Source: Lacimicrobium alkaliphilum (lineage in GTDB: Bacteria > Pseudomonadota > Gammaproteobacteria > Enterobacterales > Alteromonadaceae). Taken from it: a stretch of DNA of 64,000 nt. Under the pieces are notes generated by a model. The model saw nothing but the letters and a program-made list of their open reading frames with translations, was not told the DNA's origin and did no database searches. The stretch is from the NCBI RefSeq assembly GCF_001466725.1, contig NZ_CP013650.1, forward strand, positions 4,278,001-4,342,000, written 5' to 3'. The position numbers were made by a program, and so were the translations under genes. This document shows positions 19,115 to 28,761 of the stretch, in pieces; position 1 is the stretch's first letter, and each line of letters starts with the position of its first letter.

Positions 19115-20470
19115 ATGCCAGCAGTTAAGGGGCAGCTTTTAGACAAATATAATCTGAGTGGCCCCCGATATACCTCCTACCCAACGGCGTTACAGTTGGG
19201 AGAGTTTGAGCCGGCCCTGCTGGTACAAAAATGCCACGATTCTGAAGCCGGGGCCTTGTCTCTGTATCTGCACGTTCCTTTTTGTCATTCCCTTTGTTAC
19301 TACTGTGGCTGCAATAAGATCATTACCCGCCAGACGCATAAGGCCGAGGCCTATCTGGGTTATCTGATGCGTGAAATCAGTGAACGCAGTCAGATGTTTA
19401 CTGCCAAAGCCGTAACCCAAATACACTTTGGTGGTGGTACACCCACTTATCTCAGTGACGAGCAGTTCACAAGGCTGATGGCGCATATCAGACAGGCGTT
19501 CAGGGTTAAGGACGATGCCGAAATCAGCGTGGAAATTGATCCGCGGCAAATGGCGTTGCACAGAGTACCGCACCTTTACCAACTGGGATTTAACCGTCTT
19601 AGTATTGGTGTGCAGGATTTTAACCAACAGGTGCAACAAGCGGTCAATCGGGTACAGGATGAGTCGCATATTTATGCGTTGGTGAAACGAGCCAGGGAGG
19701 TGGGCTTTGCATCTGTGAGCCTGGATCTTATCTATGGATTACCTCACCAGACACCGCAGAGCTTTGCCGAAACAGTGGACAAAGTTCTTCAGATACGCCC
19801 AGACAGGCTCTCAGTGTTCAATTATGCCCATATGCCCGATAAGTTTGCCGCCCAGCGTCGCATCGATGAAAATGCGCTGCCGGACAGCGCTGCGCGCACG
19901 GCTATATTTGCTAAGGCCAGCGCCATGTTATGCGCGCAGGGTTATCTTTGTATTGGTATGGATCACTTTGCCCTGCAGGATGATGAACTGGCTAAAGCAC
20001 AGCGGGATGGCTGTTTGCACCGGAATTTTCAGGGGTATACCACTCAGGGAGAGTGTGACTTGCTGGGCCTGGGTGTTTCTGCCATCAGCCAGATAAATGG
20101 TCTGATCGTACAAAACGAGAAAGATCTCAAGAGTTATTACCGGGCCATGGACAATGCCGGACAGGCGACGGCAAAGGGCTATGTACTCAGTGATGACGAC
20201 AAGTTAAGAGCGGAAGTCATCAAGCAATTGATTTGTCATTTCCGGTTGTCGTTCGCGAGCATTGAGCAAACTTTTAATATTCGTTTCGACCAGTACTTTA
20301 ATCCAGAACTCCAGCGTCTGAAACAGATGGTCACAGATGGCTTACTGGTCATGTCCGACAAAGGCATAAAAGTTACAGAGACTGGTCGTGGTCTGATTCG
20401 GGCTATCTGTATGCAGTTTGATCGTTACCTTCCGCTGTCGCGACAGCAGGCTTTCTCGCGGATTATATAG
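19115..20470 (+). CDS. hemN: Oxygen-independent coproporphyrinogen III dehydrogenase
   Basis: A 451-residue radical-SAM enzyme of haem synthesis. The [4Fe-4S] cysteines are Cys57, Cys61 and Cys64 in CHSLCYYCGC, with Cys66 matching the extra cysteine of E. coli HemN. The N-terminal SGPRYTSYPTA motif and the C-terminal HemN domain distinguish it from HemW. It starts at ATG 19115 with GAGGGTGA upstream. I found no convincing FNR/Anr site in the 130-base gap to the amidohydrolase gene. Confidence 0.95.
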   Translation: MPAVKGQLLDKYNLSGPRYTSYPTALQLGEFEPALLVQKCHDSEAGALSLYLHVPFCHSLCYYCGCNKIITRQTHKAEAYLGYLMREISERSQMFTAKAVTQIHFGGGTPTYLSDEQFTRLMAHIRQAFRVKDDAEISVEIDPRQMALHRVPHLYQLGFNRLSIGVQDFNQQVQQAVNRVQDESHIYALVKRAREVGFASVSLDLIYGLPHQTPQSFAETVDKVLQIRPDRLSVFNYAHMPDKFAAQRRIDENALPDSAARTAIFAKASAMLCAQGYLCIGMDHFALQDDELAKAQRDGCLHRNFQGYTTQGECDLLGLGVSAISQINGLIVQNEKDLKSYYRAMDNAGQATAKGYVLSDDDKLRAEVIKQLICHFRLSFASIEQTFNIRFDQYFNPELQRLKQMVTDGLLVMSDKGIKVTETGRGLIRAICMQFDRYLPLSRQQAFSRII

Positions 20471-20650
20471 GCAGTGCACCCATCCTGGTCTGGTATTCCA
20501 TCCACATTGCTCTTCATTCAGCAACTTCTATGACAGCGAACCTGGAATAGCTGTCAATAGTCGCACATCCGTTGTTAACTCAATGGCTTAGCGTAAATTT
20601 TTGCTATGCTATGGGGCTGAGTTGATAACTTACCGTAGCAGAAGGCCCCT

Positions 20651-22195
20651 ATGCGTCGTAACCAGTCCGTGATTAACGAAGAAGTACAATTTTCAGACCA
20701 GGAAGAGTTGGTCTCTACCACTGATTTGCGTGGCATTGTTACCTATGCCAACGATGCCTTTTGCAGGGTCGCCGGGTATGACAGGGACGAACTGTTGGGC
20801 AAGAATCATAATCTGGTACGTCATCCGGATATGCCTAAGCAGGCCTTTAAGGATCTTTGGGATAAGCTTAATCAGGGCCAGGCCTGGCGGGGTATGGTTA
20901 AAAACCGTTGTAAGGATGGGCGGTACTATTGGGTTGATGCTTACGTGACTCCGGTTTACCAGAATAATGACAAGGTTGGCTATCAGTCGGTACGGGTCAA
21001 GCCGCAAAGGGATATGGTGCAACGGGCTGAGCAGGCCTATCAGGCTATTAACAGCGGCAAGTTTAAGGCCGGCGAATTTGCAGTAAATCAGAAATACCTG
21101 CTATCCGCTGTCGTAACCTTACTATCATCAGCATTGATCTTCTGGTTTGGCGGGCTGTGGAGTGGTTTGCTGAGTCTGGCGCTGGTGGCTGCGCTGAGCG
21201 GGATATTCTGGCCAGAGATTATCAAATTTCCGGTGCAGGCTGAGACACTCAGACTGAAATACGACAGTATCAGCCGGTTTGTCTACAGTGGTAAGGGCAG
21301 CCCCGGTGTGTTTGATTTCCATCTGGGCCTCGGCAAGGCGAGGTTGCGCACAGTGCTCGGTCGTATGCAGGACGCTTCAGGCAGCCTGGTGGGTGTGGCA
21401 ACACAAACCAGCCACTCTGCCCATACTACTGCCGAGGGTATAGAACAGCAGAAATTCGAGGTGCAGCAGATTGCTACGGCTATTACGCAAATGGCGGCCA
21501 CCAGTCAGGAAATCGCCAGAAATACCGTAGAGACCTCCGGCAAAGTCAGAAATGCCAACGATCTCTGTGCCGGAGCCAAAGACAGTGTACTCAAGAGCAA
21601 GGGTAAAGTGTCCAGTCTGGCGGAGGTTGTAGATCGGGCCGCCAGTTCTGCTAACCAGTTGGTTGAAGAAGCAGACAAGGTGGCTAATGTAATGGGCGAA
21701 ATTGAAGCCATTGCCGATCAGACTAACCTGTTGGCACTCAATGCTGCCATTGAGGCGGCGCGGGCCGGTGAGAGTGGCCGCGGCTTCTCAGTGGTGGCTG
21801 ATGAGGTGCGGGCCCTGTCTACCCGAACTCAGACCTCTACCGCAAATATTCATACCAGTTTGCAGAATATGCGCAATACTTTGCAGCAGTGGGTTGGCAG
21901 CATGGAGCAAAGCAGAGAGCAGGCCATGGAGTGTGTGAGTGATGCTACAGATTCTGCCGCCGCCATGGAAGAGATCTATCAGGTTATGGCTGAAATCTCA
22001 GATTATTCAGCACAGATTGCAACGGCGTCGGAGCAGCAGGAAAAAGTCTGTGAGGAAGTCAGCCGCAATATCGGCAATATCACCCAGGTTGCCGATGACA
22101 ATACACAGGTGGCACAGGGAATGGAACAAAGCTCAGAGGAGCTGCGCGCCAATATCGATAAGATTGCAGCGATGATAAAAACTTTTGGTGATTAG
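20651..22195 (+). CDS. Aer-like PAS methyl-accepting chemotaxis protein
   Basis: A 514-residue chemoreceptor. An N-terminal PAS domain ([19 protein letters not shown] to VRVKPQRDM, about residues 22-120) is followed by a hydrophobic double segment ([39 protein letters not shown], about 150-187) that anchors it without a periplasmic domain. The MCP signalling domain then has the conserved hairpin tip [36 protein letters not shown]. This is the architecture of aerotaxis receptors that sense redox state through PAS-bound FAD. No chemotaxis genes are adjacent. Confidence 0.92.
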   Translation: MRRNQSVINEEVQFSDQEELVSTTDLRGIVTYANDAFCRVAGYDRDELLGKNHNLVRHPDMPKQAFKDLWDKLNQGQAWRGMVKNRCKDGRYYWVDAYVTPVYQNNDKVGYQSVRVKPQRDMVQRAEQAYQAINSGKFKAGEFAVNQKYLLSAVVTLLSSALIFWFGGLWSGLLSLALVAALSGIFWPEIIKFPVQAETLRLKYDSISRFVYSGKGSPGVFDFHLGLGKARLRTVLGRMQDASGSLVGVATQTSHSAHTTAEGIEQQKFEVQQIATAITQMAATSQEIARNTVETSGKVRNANDLCAGAKDSVLKSKGKVSSLAEVVDRAASSANQLVEEADKVANVMGEIEAIADQTNLLALNAAIEAARAGESGRGFSVVADEVRALSTRTQTSTANIHTSLQNMRNTLQQWVGSMEQSREQAMECVSDATDSAAAMEEIYQVMAEISDYSAQIATASEQQEKVCEEVSRNIGNITQVADDNTQVAQGMEQSSEELRANIDKIAAMIKTFGD

Positions 22196-22206
22196 GTCGT
22201 GTCGCT

Positions 22207-22743
22207 CTAGAGCAGGCCGAGGCTAAACTGATAATTACCACTTTGCAGCATCAGATGAGTTTCTCCTTGCTGTTGCTGCGGTTTTCCCTGGTCCACCAAC
22301 TGGTAAAAAAGGTTTTGATGCAAGCGGCCATAGAGGTTTCTTCTGACCAGAGCATAGGGCAACAGATCACCACTCACCCTGTCCTTTTGCAGGAGCACGG
22401 GATGCTCTTCACTGACAATAAAGCTATCACCAGTATTTGAAGTGAATACTAACTTACCCTCCTGGCTCTTCCAGTTGGTGATAATAAAAGGTACATCTTC
22501 TACTCTGATGGCGACTTTCTCCACCGGCGTGACGAGGAAATAGTCATCCTGCTCTTTTTTCAGTACCCCGGCAAACAGCCGGACCAGCGGCTGCCGGCCT
22601 ATGGGCGATCCCATATAGTGCCAGCTGCCGTCGTGCTTAATGGTGAGATCTATCTCTCCGCAATAGGGCGGGTCCCATTTCTCCACCGGCGGCAACTTAT
22701 CCTGTTGTGCCGCCAGTTGAGTCTGTAGTTGTTCGAGTTTCAT
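22207..22743 (-). CDS. DUF1285 family protein
   Basis: A 178-residue cytoplasmic protein of the DUF1285 family, recognised by DPPYCGEIDLTIKHDGSWHYMGSPIGRQPLVRLFAGVL followed by the YFLVTPVEKVAIRVEDVPF segment. The family is widespread in proteobacteria and its function is not established. Its ATG overlaps the stop codon of the DUF3014 gene by four bases (ATGA), so the two are translationally coupled. Confidence 0.88.
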   Translation of the reverse strand: MKLEQLQTQLAAQQDKLPPVEKWDPPYCGEIDLTIKHDGSWHYMGSPIGRQPLVRLFAGVLKKEQDDYFLVTPVEKVAIRVEDVPFIITNWKSQEGKLVFTSNTGDSFIVSEEHPVLLQKDRVSGDLLPYALVRRNLYGRLHQNLFYQLVDQGKPQQQQGETHLMLQSGNYQFSLGLL

Positions 22744-23579
22744 CGCTCGTTAAGCACGTCCCGAAACTCTCTGAGTTTGGCTTTGATCAGGCGCATATTT
22801 TCAGGCCCGGTACGCAGCAGTTGCTTCTGTGGCGCAGAGAGTGACTCTAAACGTTCATCCTTATACTTATACATCACGCTTTCCGTTGTTACCTCTACGG
22901 GCATCGGTACTTCGGGAGTATCCAGCAGATGATCAATGGCATCGGTCAGAACATTGTCAAAATCTTCAGAGCTGTCGCCGATCTCGGCAAAAATTTCTCT
23001 GATGGCAGGTTTATAGTCCTCATAGATGGCGATCATCTGTTCTGTGTCCATCTTCTCCATGGCTTCCACATAGGGTGTATAACGCTTGTAGCTGGCGGCA
23101 TCGATCCATTCCTTGCCGGCTTGACGATAGACCCTGAATTCCTGTACCGGCGGTTTCAATACCTGGTGATTGGGGGCCAGCTTCTGGTCGGCAAGGTTGG
23201 CACTGAAAACCACAAAGCGGCGCAACAGATCTTCATCCACAATCAGTCTGGCCATGGCCTCATAGACGCCGGTTTCGGCAATGGCTGTTTTGATCGCAGC
23301 ATCGCTGATATCCAGTGGCTCAGGCTCCGGCTCTGGCTCAGGTTGCGGTTCTGGCATGGGGTCAGGCTCCTGAGGCATCGGCTCAGGCTCAGGTTCGGGT
23401 TCCGGCTCTGGTTCAAAAGCGGGCTCGGGCTGTTGCTCCTGCACGGGAGTCACTGGCTCTGGTTCTGGTGTTTCATCCTCCGGCCAGAGAAACAGCGCAA
23501 CCAGCAGAATGATTACCAGCCCTGCGATAGCGAAATGGGGAAGCAGGGATTTCTTTTCTTGAGTCTCATGTTCTGTCAT
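22740..23579 (-). CDS. DUF3014 family membrane-anchored protein with Pro-Glu hinge
   Basis: A 279-residue protein. One membrane helix near the N-terminus (FAIAGLVIILLVALFLW, about residues 16-32) is followed by a proline-glutamate spacer of about 50 residues built of EP repeats (about 34-90). A conserved C-terminal DUF3014 domain follows (AAIKTAIAETGVYEAMARLIVDEDLLRRFVVFSANLA onward), predicted to be periplasmic. The EP spacer probably spans the periplasm, as in TonB. Coding sequence for the spacer is a hexanucleotide-like repeat. It overlaps the DUF1285 gene by four bases. Function unknown. Confidence 0.85.
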   Translation of the reverse strand: MTEHETQEKKSLLPHFAIAGLVIILLVALFLWPEDETPEPEPVTPVQEQQPEPAFEPEPEPEPEPEPMPQEPDPMPEPQPEPEPEPEPLDISDAAIKTAIAETGVYEAMARLIVDEDLLRRFVVFSANLADQKLAPNHQVLKPPVQEFRVYRQAGKEWIDAASYKRYTPYVEAMEKMDTEQMIAIYEDYKPAIREIFAEIGDSSEDFDNVLTDAIDHLLDTPEVPMPVEVTTESVMYKYKDERLESLSAPQKQLLRTGPENMRLIKAKLREFRDVLNER

Positions 23580-23803
23580 AACAACTCGCCTTTTCAGCTG
23601 GATGTATATACCTAAGGGATCTCAAAGCGTCAGTTTTTTTGAGCTTACCTGTGTATAGAGTCTATCAGTTAAGACTGATAATGCACCTTGTGTGTTGGAT
23701 AATCCAGTGACTGATAGTAGTAATTTGTATCAACGACCGCTGTCATATTGAACCGGTTACCAGATTGAAAAGTATAAAAAAACCGTAACGCAAAGGGGGT
23801 AAT

Positions 23804-24115
23804 ATGAACTTTCAGCTGGAGTCTTTACTCAGGAATAAACCGGTCATTGAATATGTCGGGGTGTTATCCTTTGAAATGAGTGTCTATCTGGTGCAAATTT
23901 CGGTCGATGGTCAGCGGGGGCTGGTCTATGCTAATGACAGCAAACCGAAGAAATTTTCCAGTCTGGGTCAGATTCGGGATCTGTTCACAGATTTTAAGGT
24001 CGGTCAGGCTGAGTTGGTTCATCAGTCCGCTTATGGCGAGATGATTGGCTCTGATGAAGAGTCTGACAACACCATGAGGTTGCCGATTCGATTGGGGGCA
24101 GATTGTTCACTGTAA
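23804..24115 (+). CDS. DUF6482 family small protein
   Basis: A 103-residue cytoplasmic protein: MNFQLESLLRNKPVIEYVGVLSFEMSVYLVQISVDGQRG, then KKFSSLGQIRDLFTDFKVGQAELVHQSAYGEMIG. It resembles the DUF6482 family of small Alteromonadales/Vibrio proteins of unknown function. A strong AAAGGGGGT site lies upstream of the ATG. It is monocistronic, 112 bases before proB. Confidence 0.75.
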   Translation: MNFQLESLLRNKPVIEYVGVLSFEMSVYLVQISVDGQRGLVYANDSKPKKFSSLGQIRDLFTDFKVGQAELVHQSAYGEMIGSDEESDNTMRLPIRLGADCSL

Positions 24116-24227
24116 AGTCGGAAGTTTACAGTTTTTTATGGCTGAGCGATTAGCTTATAACCAAACGGCCTTGTTTATCACTTTTATAAGAGTATCCTAA
24201 TATAAGGATTTGACTTCTGGAGGATAA

Positions 24228-25325
24228 ATGTCTGAATTTAGCTGGCAGCGGGCCGTAATTAAAGTAGGTAGTGCACTGATATCACCAGATGGACATCAGT
24301 GCAGTGCCAAGTACTTGCTGGCCATCGCCAGGTTCATCACCGAAAGCCGCGAGCAGGGTAAACAGGTTATTATTGTGTCTTCAGGCAGTGTGGCTGCCGG
24401 TCGCAGTGTTATTGCCCATAAGACCCACCCCTCTATTGCAGAGAAGCAGGCCATGGCCGCGGTGGGGCAAATGCAGATGATGGAGAACTGGTCTCGCTTT
24501 TTTGACTTTCCCTGTGCTCAGGTACTGCTGACCTATGATGATTTCCATGACAGATCCCGTTATGTGAATATCAAAAATACAGTTAGAGAACTGCTGAACA
24601 ATAATGTCTTGCCTATCGTTAACGAAAACGACACCACATCTGTAGATGTACTTAAAGTTGGCGACAATGACAACCTGGCGGCTTATGCCGCTATGGTGGC
24701 TGAAGCGGACACGCTGATTATCTGTTCAGACATTGACGGCCTGTACGATGCTGATCCAAGGATTAATCCACAGGCCAAGTTGATCCCGGTGGTCAACAAT
24801 ATCGACGGCTCTATCTATGAGCTGGCTGGTGGCCCTGGCAGTAAAGTCGGCACCGGCGGTATGCGCACTAAAATTGAAGCCGCTGACAAGTGCGCCGAAA
24901 GCGGCATCCAGACCCTGATTGTCAATGGCAGTAAGGGTGAAGTGTTTGACGCCCTGCTGGATAGCCGCATCCCTGGTACCCGTTTTGTACCGGCCAAAAC
25001 GCCGGATACGGCGAAAGAGCAATGGCTCAAACATACGCTAATTGCGACCGGTCGTATCGAAGTGGATCAGGGCGCGAAAAAGGCGCTTATACAGACCGGG
25101 GCATCCCTGTTACCCGTTGGTATTACCGGAGTGGAAGGTGACTTTACTGCGGGTGATGCGGTGGAAATCTGTCACAACAATGTTCCCTTTGCCAAAGGTG
25201 TGGCGCTATACAGTGCTGCAGATTTGAACGCCATCAAAGGGCTATACAGTGAAGATTTCGAAAATGTCATTGGTTATTCCTCTGGCGAAGCGGCCGTTCA
25301 CCGGGATGATTTGGCGCTACTCTGA
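24228..25325 (+). CDS. proB: Glutamate 5-kinase
   Basis: A 365-residue enzyme, the first step of proline synthesis (glutamate to glutamyl-5-phosphate). The N-terminal amino acid kinase domain has VIKVGSALIS, IIVSSGSVAAG and NENDTTSVD...DNDNLAA. A C-terminal PUA domain (GRIEVDQGAKKALIQTGASLLPVGITGVEG) is present, as in E. coli ProB (367 residues), where proline feedback acts on the kinase. A strong TGGAGGA site precedes the ATG. proA follows after 83 bases, probably in the same operon. Confidence 0.96.
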   Translation: MSEFSWQRAVIKVGSALISPDGHQCSAKYLLAIARFITESREQGKQVIIVSSGSVAAGRSVIAHKTHPSIAEKQAMAAVGQMQMMENWSRFFDFPCAQVLLTYDDFHDRSRYVNIKNTVRELLNNNVLPIVNENDTTSVDVLKVGDNDNLAAYAAMVAEADTLIICSDIDGLYDADPRINPQAKLIPVVNNIDGSIYELAGGPGSKVGTGGMRTKIEAADKCAESGIQTLIVNGSKGEVFDALLDSRIPGTRFVPAKTPDTAKEQWLKHTLIATGRIEVDQGAKKALIQTGASLLPVGITGVEGDFTAGDAVEICHNNVPFAKGVALYSAADLNAIKGLYSEDFENVIGYSSGEAAVHRDDLALL

Positions 25326-25408
25326 GCCTGTTCATCTTCCTGTACTAAATTTATTTTATCAGCCTGCCGGTATTTCCGGGCGGGCTGTTTTCCGACAAAG
25401 GAGAAAAT

Positions 25409-26659
25409 ATGACTTTTTCGATTAAGCAGATGGCACAAAAAGCAAGAATCGCTTCACGCCAGTTAGCCAAGCTCACATCGGTGAAAAAGAATGCGGTATT
25501 GCACAGCATTGCCGATAACCTCGAGTCCATGACTGACAGCATCCTGGCAGCGAATAAAAAAGATGTCGAAGCGGGCCGTCAGGCAGACCTGGCTGAATCC
25601 ATGCTCGACAGGCTGACGCTGAGTAAGCAAGCCATAGCTAATATCGCCGATGCCGTGCGTCAGATTGCCGCTCAGGATGATCCTGTGGGCAGTATCCGTG
25701 ATATCCGTCGTCAGCCCAGTGGTATTGAAGTAGGTAAAATGCGCATCCCTCTGGGCGTGATAGCGATGATTTATGAATCCCGTCCGAATGTGACTATTGA
25801 TGCGGCGGCCCTGTGTTTTAAAGCCGGTAATGCGGTAGTACTGCGTGGCGGTAAAGAAGCACTGCATTCCAACCTCGCCCTGGCTGAATGCATTAAGGCT
25901 GCGTTGCAGGCTCACAACGTCGATCCCAACGTCGTGGTGGTGGTGCCGGATCCCGATCGTGCAATCATGAATGAGCTGATGACACTCAATGAAGAGATTG
26001 ACCTGATTATTCCCCGTGGCGGTGAAGGCCTGATTCGATTCGTGTCTGAAAACAGCCGTATACCGGTGATTCAGCATTATAAAGGCGTGTGCCATCTTTA
26101 TGTGGATAATGCTGCAGACGAAGCCAAGGCGTTGGGTCTGTTGCAAAACGGTAAGACCCAGCGTACCGGGGTGTGTAATGCTCTTGAGACGTTACTGGTG
26201 CATAAAGACATCGCCCCGAGCTTTCTGCCGATGGCTGCAGCTATGCTGGCCGAACACAAGGTCACAGTGCATGCCTGTGCGCAGAGCATAGACTATTTCG
26301 AAGGCGCTGAGCCGGCCACCGATGAAGACTGGGATACAGAGTATCTGGCTCTGGAGATTGCCGTGCGGGTGGTAGACAGCTTCGACGCTGCCGTTGAGCA
26401 TTTAGAGCAATACAGTTCAGGCCATACTGAAGTGATTGCGACCCAGGATTATTCCCGTGCCCAGCAGTTTATCCGCAGCGTTAACTCTGCAGTGGTGATG
26501 GCGAATGCCTCATCACGTTTCTCAGATGGCGGTGAACTGGGTCTGGGTGCTGAGATTGGTATCTCCACCAGTAAGCTCCATGCATACGGTCCTATGGGGG
26601 CCGAATCCCTTACCACTGAGAAATTTATTGTGCTGGGCGACGGCCATATTCGACAGTAA
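25409..26659 (+). CDS. proA: Gamma-glutamyl phosphate reductase
   Basis: A 416-residue enzyme, the same size as E. coli ProA (417). It reduces glutamyl-5-phosphate to glutamate-5-semialdehyde with NADPH. Family motifs include MIYESRPNVTIDAAALCFKAGNAVVLRGGKEA, and the catalytic cysteine lies in TGVCNALETLL. It is the second gene of the proBA operon and is followed by a terminator. Confidence 0.96.
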   Translation: MTFSIKQMAQKARIASRQLAKLTSVKKNAVLHSIADNLESMTDSILAANKKDVEAGRQADLAESMLDRLTLSKQAIANIADAVRQIAAQDDPVGSIRDIRRQPSGIEVGKMRIPLGVIAMIYESRPNVTIDAAALCFKAGNAVVLRGGKEALHSNLALAECIKAALQAHNVDPNVVVVVPDPDRAIMNELMTLNEEIDLIIPRGGEGLIRFVSENSRIPVIQHYKGVCHLYVDNAADEAKALGLLQNGKTQRTGVCNALETLLVHKDIAPSFLPMAAAMLAEHKVTVHACAQSIDYFEGAEPATDEDWDTEYLALEIAVRVVDSFDAAVEHLEQYSSGHTEVIATQDYSRAQQFIRSVNSAVVMANASSRFSDGGELGLGAEIGISTSKLHAYGPMGAESLTTEKFIVLGDGHIRQ

Positions 26660-26679
26660 ACCGCTATTTATTATTTGTA

Positions 26680-26707
26680 AGGGCTCCGATTCGCAGGGGC
26701 CCTTTTT
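26680..26707 (+). terminator. Terminator of proBA
   Basis: Arms AGGGCTCC and GGGGCCCT pair (one G-T) around an eight-base loop, followed by TTTTT. It lies 20 bases after proA and next to the end of the converging small membrane-protein gene. Confidence 0.85.
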
Positions 26708-26709
26708 GT

Positions 26710-26967
26710 TTATTCTTTCAGTTTTTTGAATTCCTGCTCCAGTTGCCAGGTCGGATCCGTTACCAGCTTCTCCAGTACCGCAATGCGTTCCTCCAGGCGT
26801 TGAATTTGTTGGTCTTTGTCCCGGCCTTCAGAGGCTGTGTCAGACCTGAAGGGATCCTGTGTCTCGCCGTTACACCAGGCGATTAGTCGCCACTGATATT
26901 TGTTGTCCAGCCAGTAAAAGCCTGTAATAAGCGCCGGGATCAGGAAAACTACCGCTATCGTTGCCAT
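26710..26967 (-). CDS. Small membrane protein with C-terminal coiled coil (PspB-like layout)
   Basis: An 85-residue protein. It has one N-terminal membrane helix (IAVVFLIPALITGFYWL), a short charged linker, and a C-terminal amphipathic coiled coil reading DQQIQRLEERIAVLEKLVTDPTWQLEQEF. The layout, and the ERI..LE..L..P.W ending in particular, recalls PspB of the phage-shock system, but sequence identity outside this is low. No psp genes are nearby. Treat as unknown; a role in membrane stress sensing is only a suggestion. Confidence 0.7.
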   Translation of the reverse strand: MATIAVVFLIPALITGFYWLDNKYQWRLIAWCNGETQDPFRSDTASEGRDKDQQIQRLEERIAVLEKLVTDPTWQLEQEFKKLKE

Positions 26968-27109
26968 GTTTTATTCTCTCTTTGCAAAGGTTATTGCTAT
27001 CAGTCGTAACCCCAGCAAATTCATTACACTTTTTTGCCTGTATGGTCTGCTTTGATATCGGCACAAAAGTCTCTAGAATCCGTTACATAATCCAGAACCG
27101 AGATGATCC

Positions 27110-27721
27110 ATGCCTGTAATCAAAGAATTGTTTGAAAAAAACCGCCAGTGGGCCGAGCGTACTGTCGAGTCTGAGCCGGATTTTTTTAAGAAACTGTCCG
27201 AGCAGCAAACTCCGGAATATCTGTGGATAGGTTGCGCCGATAGCAGAGTGCCGGCAAATCAGTTGCTGGACTTGTTGCCGGGCGATATTTTTGTGCATCG
27301 CAATGTGGCTAATCTGGTGATCCATACGGATCTGAATTGTCTGTCGGTACTCCAATACGCGGTGGAAGTGCTCAAGGTGAAGCATGTGATTGTCTGCGGC
27401 CATTATGGTTGTGGCGGTGTTGAGGCGGCGCTGGCAAACAGGCAACTGGGGCTGATCGACAACTGGCTGGCCCACATTCAGGATATTGCTACCTATCATT
27501 GGCAGGACCTCGAGCCTCTGTCCCAGGAAGAGCGGGTACAGAAACTTTGTGAACTGAATGTGCTGGAGCAGGCGCGCAATATAAAACGGACTTCTATCGT
27601 CCGTGATGCCCTGGCAAAAGGCCAGGACCTGCGCATTCACAGCTGGATATACAGCCTGCGCAATGGACGGCTGACTGATGTGGAAGCCAAGTACCGCGAT
27701 GCTGAGCAGCAGCAACGCTGA
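27110..27721 (+). CDS. can: Beta-class carbonic anhydrase
   Basis: A 203-residue zinc enzyme that interconverts CO2 and bicarbonate in the cytoplasm. Zinc ligands Cys42, His98 and Cys101, and the catalytic dyad Asp44-Arg46 (GCADSRVP), fall at the same positions as in E. coli Can. Its TGA stop overlaps the ATG of the MOSC gene (TGATG), so the two are co-translated. Confidence 0.95.
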   Translation: MPVIKELFEKNRQWAERTVESEPDFFKKLSEQQTPEYLWIGCADSRVPANQLLDLLPGDIFVHRNVANLVIHTDLNCLSVLQYAVEVLKVKHVIVCGHYGCGGVEAALANRQLGLIDNWLAHIQDIATYHWQDLEPLSQEERVQKLCELNVLEQARNIKRTSIVRDALAKGQDLRIHSWIYSLRNGRLTDVEAKYRDAEQQQR

Positions 27722-28548
27722 TGTCTGCAAAAGTCTCCCGCCTGACCATATACCCGATTAAATCTACCCGGGGACTGGATATTTCACGCTCAGCGGTGAG
27801 CAGTGAAGGCATGGCCTTTGACCGGCGCTTTATGCTGGCTGATGAGAAGGGTCGTATGCTGACCGGAAGGGCGCTGCCAAAACTGGTGCAGGTAAAAGCC
27901 ACGCCGCTAAACCATGGGCTGTTGGTAACCCACCCGGATATGCCGTCCCTTGAGCTGTATTATGAGGCGTTTTCCGGTGAGGGTATTGAGACTCATGTCT
28001 GGAAGGATAAATTCCAGGCTCTGGCGAGCCATCCTCAGGCCAATCGCTGGTTTACCACCCTGCTGGGGCGAAGCAGTCAGTTACTCTATGCTGGCACTGA
28101 GTCACCCCGGTTCAGCCAAAGCGCCGGCACCAAAGTGGGCTTCGCCGATGCCTTCCCTTTACTGATTATTTCACAGGCTTCATTAGAAGCCCTCAATGCC
28201 CGTTGTGAGGACATTCACAGTATGGCCCAGTTCCGCCCCAACCTGGTAGTAAGTCACTGTGAGGCATTCGCAGAAGACTCCTGGGCGCGGATCCGTATCG
28301 GCGAGGTGGAATTGCGTATGGACGGCCCCTGTAGCCGCTGTATTTTTACTACCCGCGATCCCAAAAGCGGCGAGTTTATCGGCCGCCAGGAGCCATTGAA
28401 TACTCTGTCTCTGTTTCGTAAAGATCAGGTTGGCAAAATTAACTTCGGCATGAATACCACAGTGGTTAAAGGTGGTGTGCTGGAGCTGGGTGCTGAAATC
28501 GAAGTGCTGGAGAAACGAACCGCAGAAACTTATGCAGATCGGGGTTAG
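27721..28548 (+). CDS. MOSC domain protein (YcbX-like, without ferredoxin domain)
   Basis: A 275-residue protein. An N-terminal MOSC beta-barrel (VSRLTIYPIKSTRGLDISRSAVSSEGMAFDRRFMLAD) is followed by the MOSC domain with the conserved cysteine region MDGPCSRCIFTTRD. E. coli YcbX, which detoxifies N-hydroxylated bases with a molybdenum cofactor, has an additional C-terminal 2Fe-2S domain (369 residues); it is absent here. The protein probably binds Moco and needs a separate electron donor. Coupled to can by overlapping codons. Confidence 0.88.
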   Translation: MSAKVSRLTIYPIKSTRGLDISRSAVSSEGMAFDRRFMLADEKGRMLTGRALPKLVQVKATPLNHGLLVTHPDMPSLELYYEAFSGEGIETHVWKDKFQALASHPQANRWFTTLLGRSSQLLYAGTESPRFSQSAGTKVGFADAFPLLIISQASLEALNARCEDIHSMAQFRPNLVVSHCEAFAEDSWARIRIGEVELRMDGPCSRCIFTTRDPKSGEFIGRQEPLNTLSLFRKDQVGKINFGMNTTVVKGGVLELGAEIEVLEKRTAETYADRG

Positions 28549-28568
28549 CGCTAACCTGAGCCCCGTAG

Positions 28569-28586
28569 GTCGGGCTTCAGCCCGAC
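28569..28586. repeat. Short REP-like palindrome
   Basis: GTCGGGCTTCAGCCCGAC forms an 8-bp perfect stem with a two-base loop, 20 bases after the MOSC gene. The same GTAGGTCGGGCTTCAGCCCGAC unit recurs as an intergenic repeat in many gammaproteobacteria (from memory). No T run follows, so it is a weak terminator at best. Confidence 0.6.
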
Positions 28587-28588
28587 AA

Positions 28589-28761
28589 CTCACGGTATAA
28601 TTGCCTTTCAAACCCCATAGTGTGCAAAGCCGGGTGATCTCGCAACGGCGCAGAGACGCAGAGGTTTCAGGGTGTTCTTTTGTTGCCGTCTTCGTGCTCT
28701 TCGCGTCCTTCGTGATTGAAGGCTTTCAGACCAAGAAGCGCCCGAAAAGAGCTGCTGTTAG
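28589..28761 (+). repeat. Direct repeat copy A, left of the TA pair
   Basis: This stretch matches 29431-29596 in the same orientation over about 165 bases. Near-identical blocks include GCCTTTCAAACCCCATA, GGGTGATCTCGCA, CGCAGAGGTTTCAGG and CGTCTTCGTGCTCTTCG, and both copies end in GCTGTTAG. Parts such as CTTCGTGCTCTTCG and CGCAGAGACGCAGAGG are familiar non-coding intergenic repeats of bacterial genomes. The end touches the toxin stop codon. Confidence 0.85.

Noticed and set aside
20590..20650. Sigma-28 flagellar promoter for the Aer-like gene
   Set aside because: TAAATTTT and GCTGAGTT resemble the two elements only loosely and the spacing is wrong, so it cannot be supported.
22929..23615. 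228-residue plus-strand ORF
   Set aside because: It is the antisense of the DUF3014 gene; its Leu/Arg-rich repeats are the complement of the Pro-Glu spacer coding sequence.
24228..25325. Missing PUA domain in ProB
   Set aside because: The C-terminal PUA segment is present and the length is normal.
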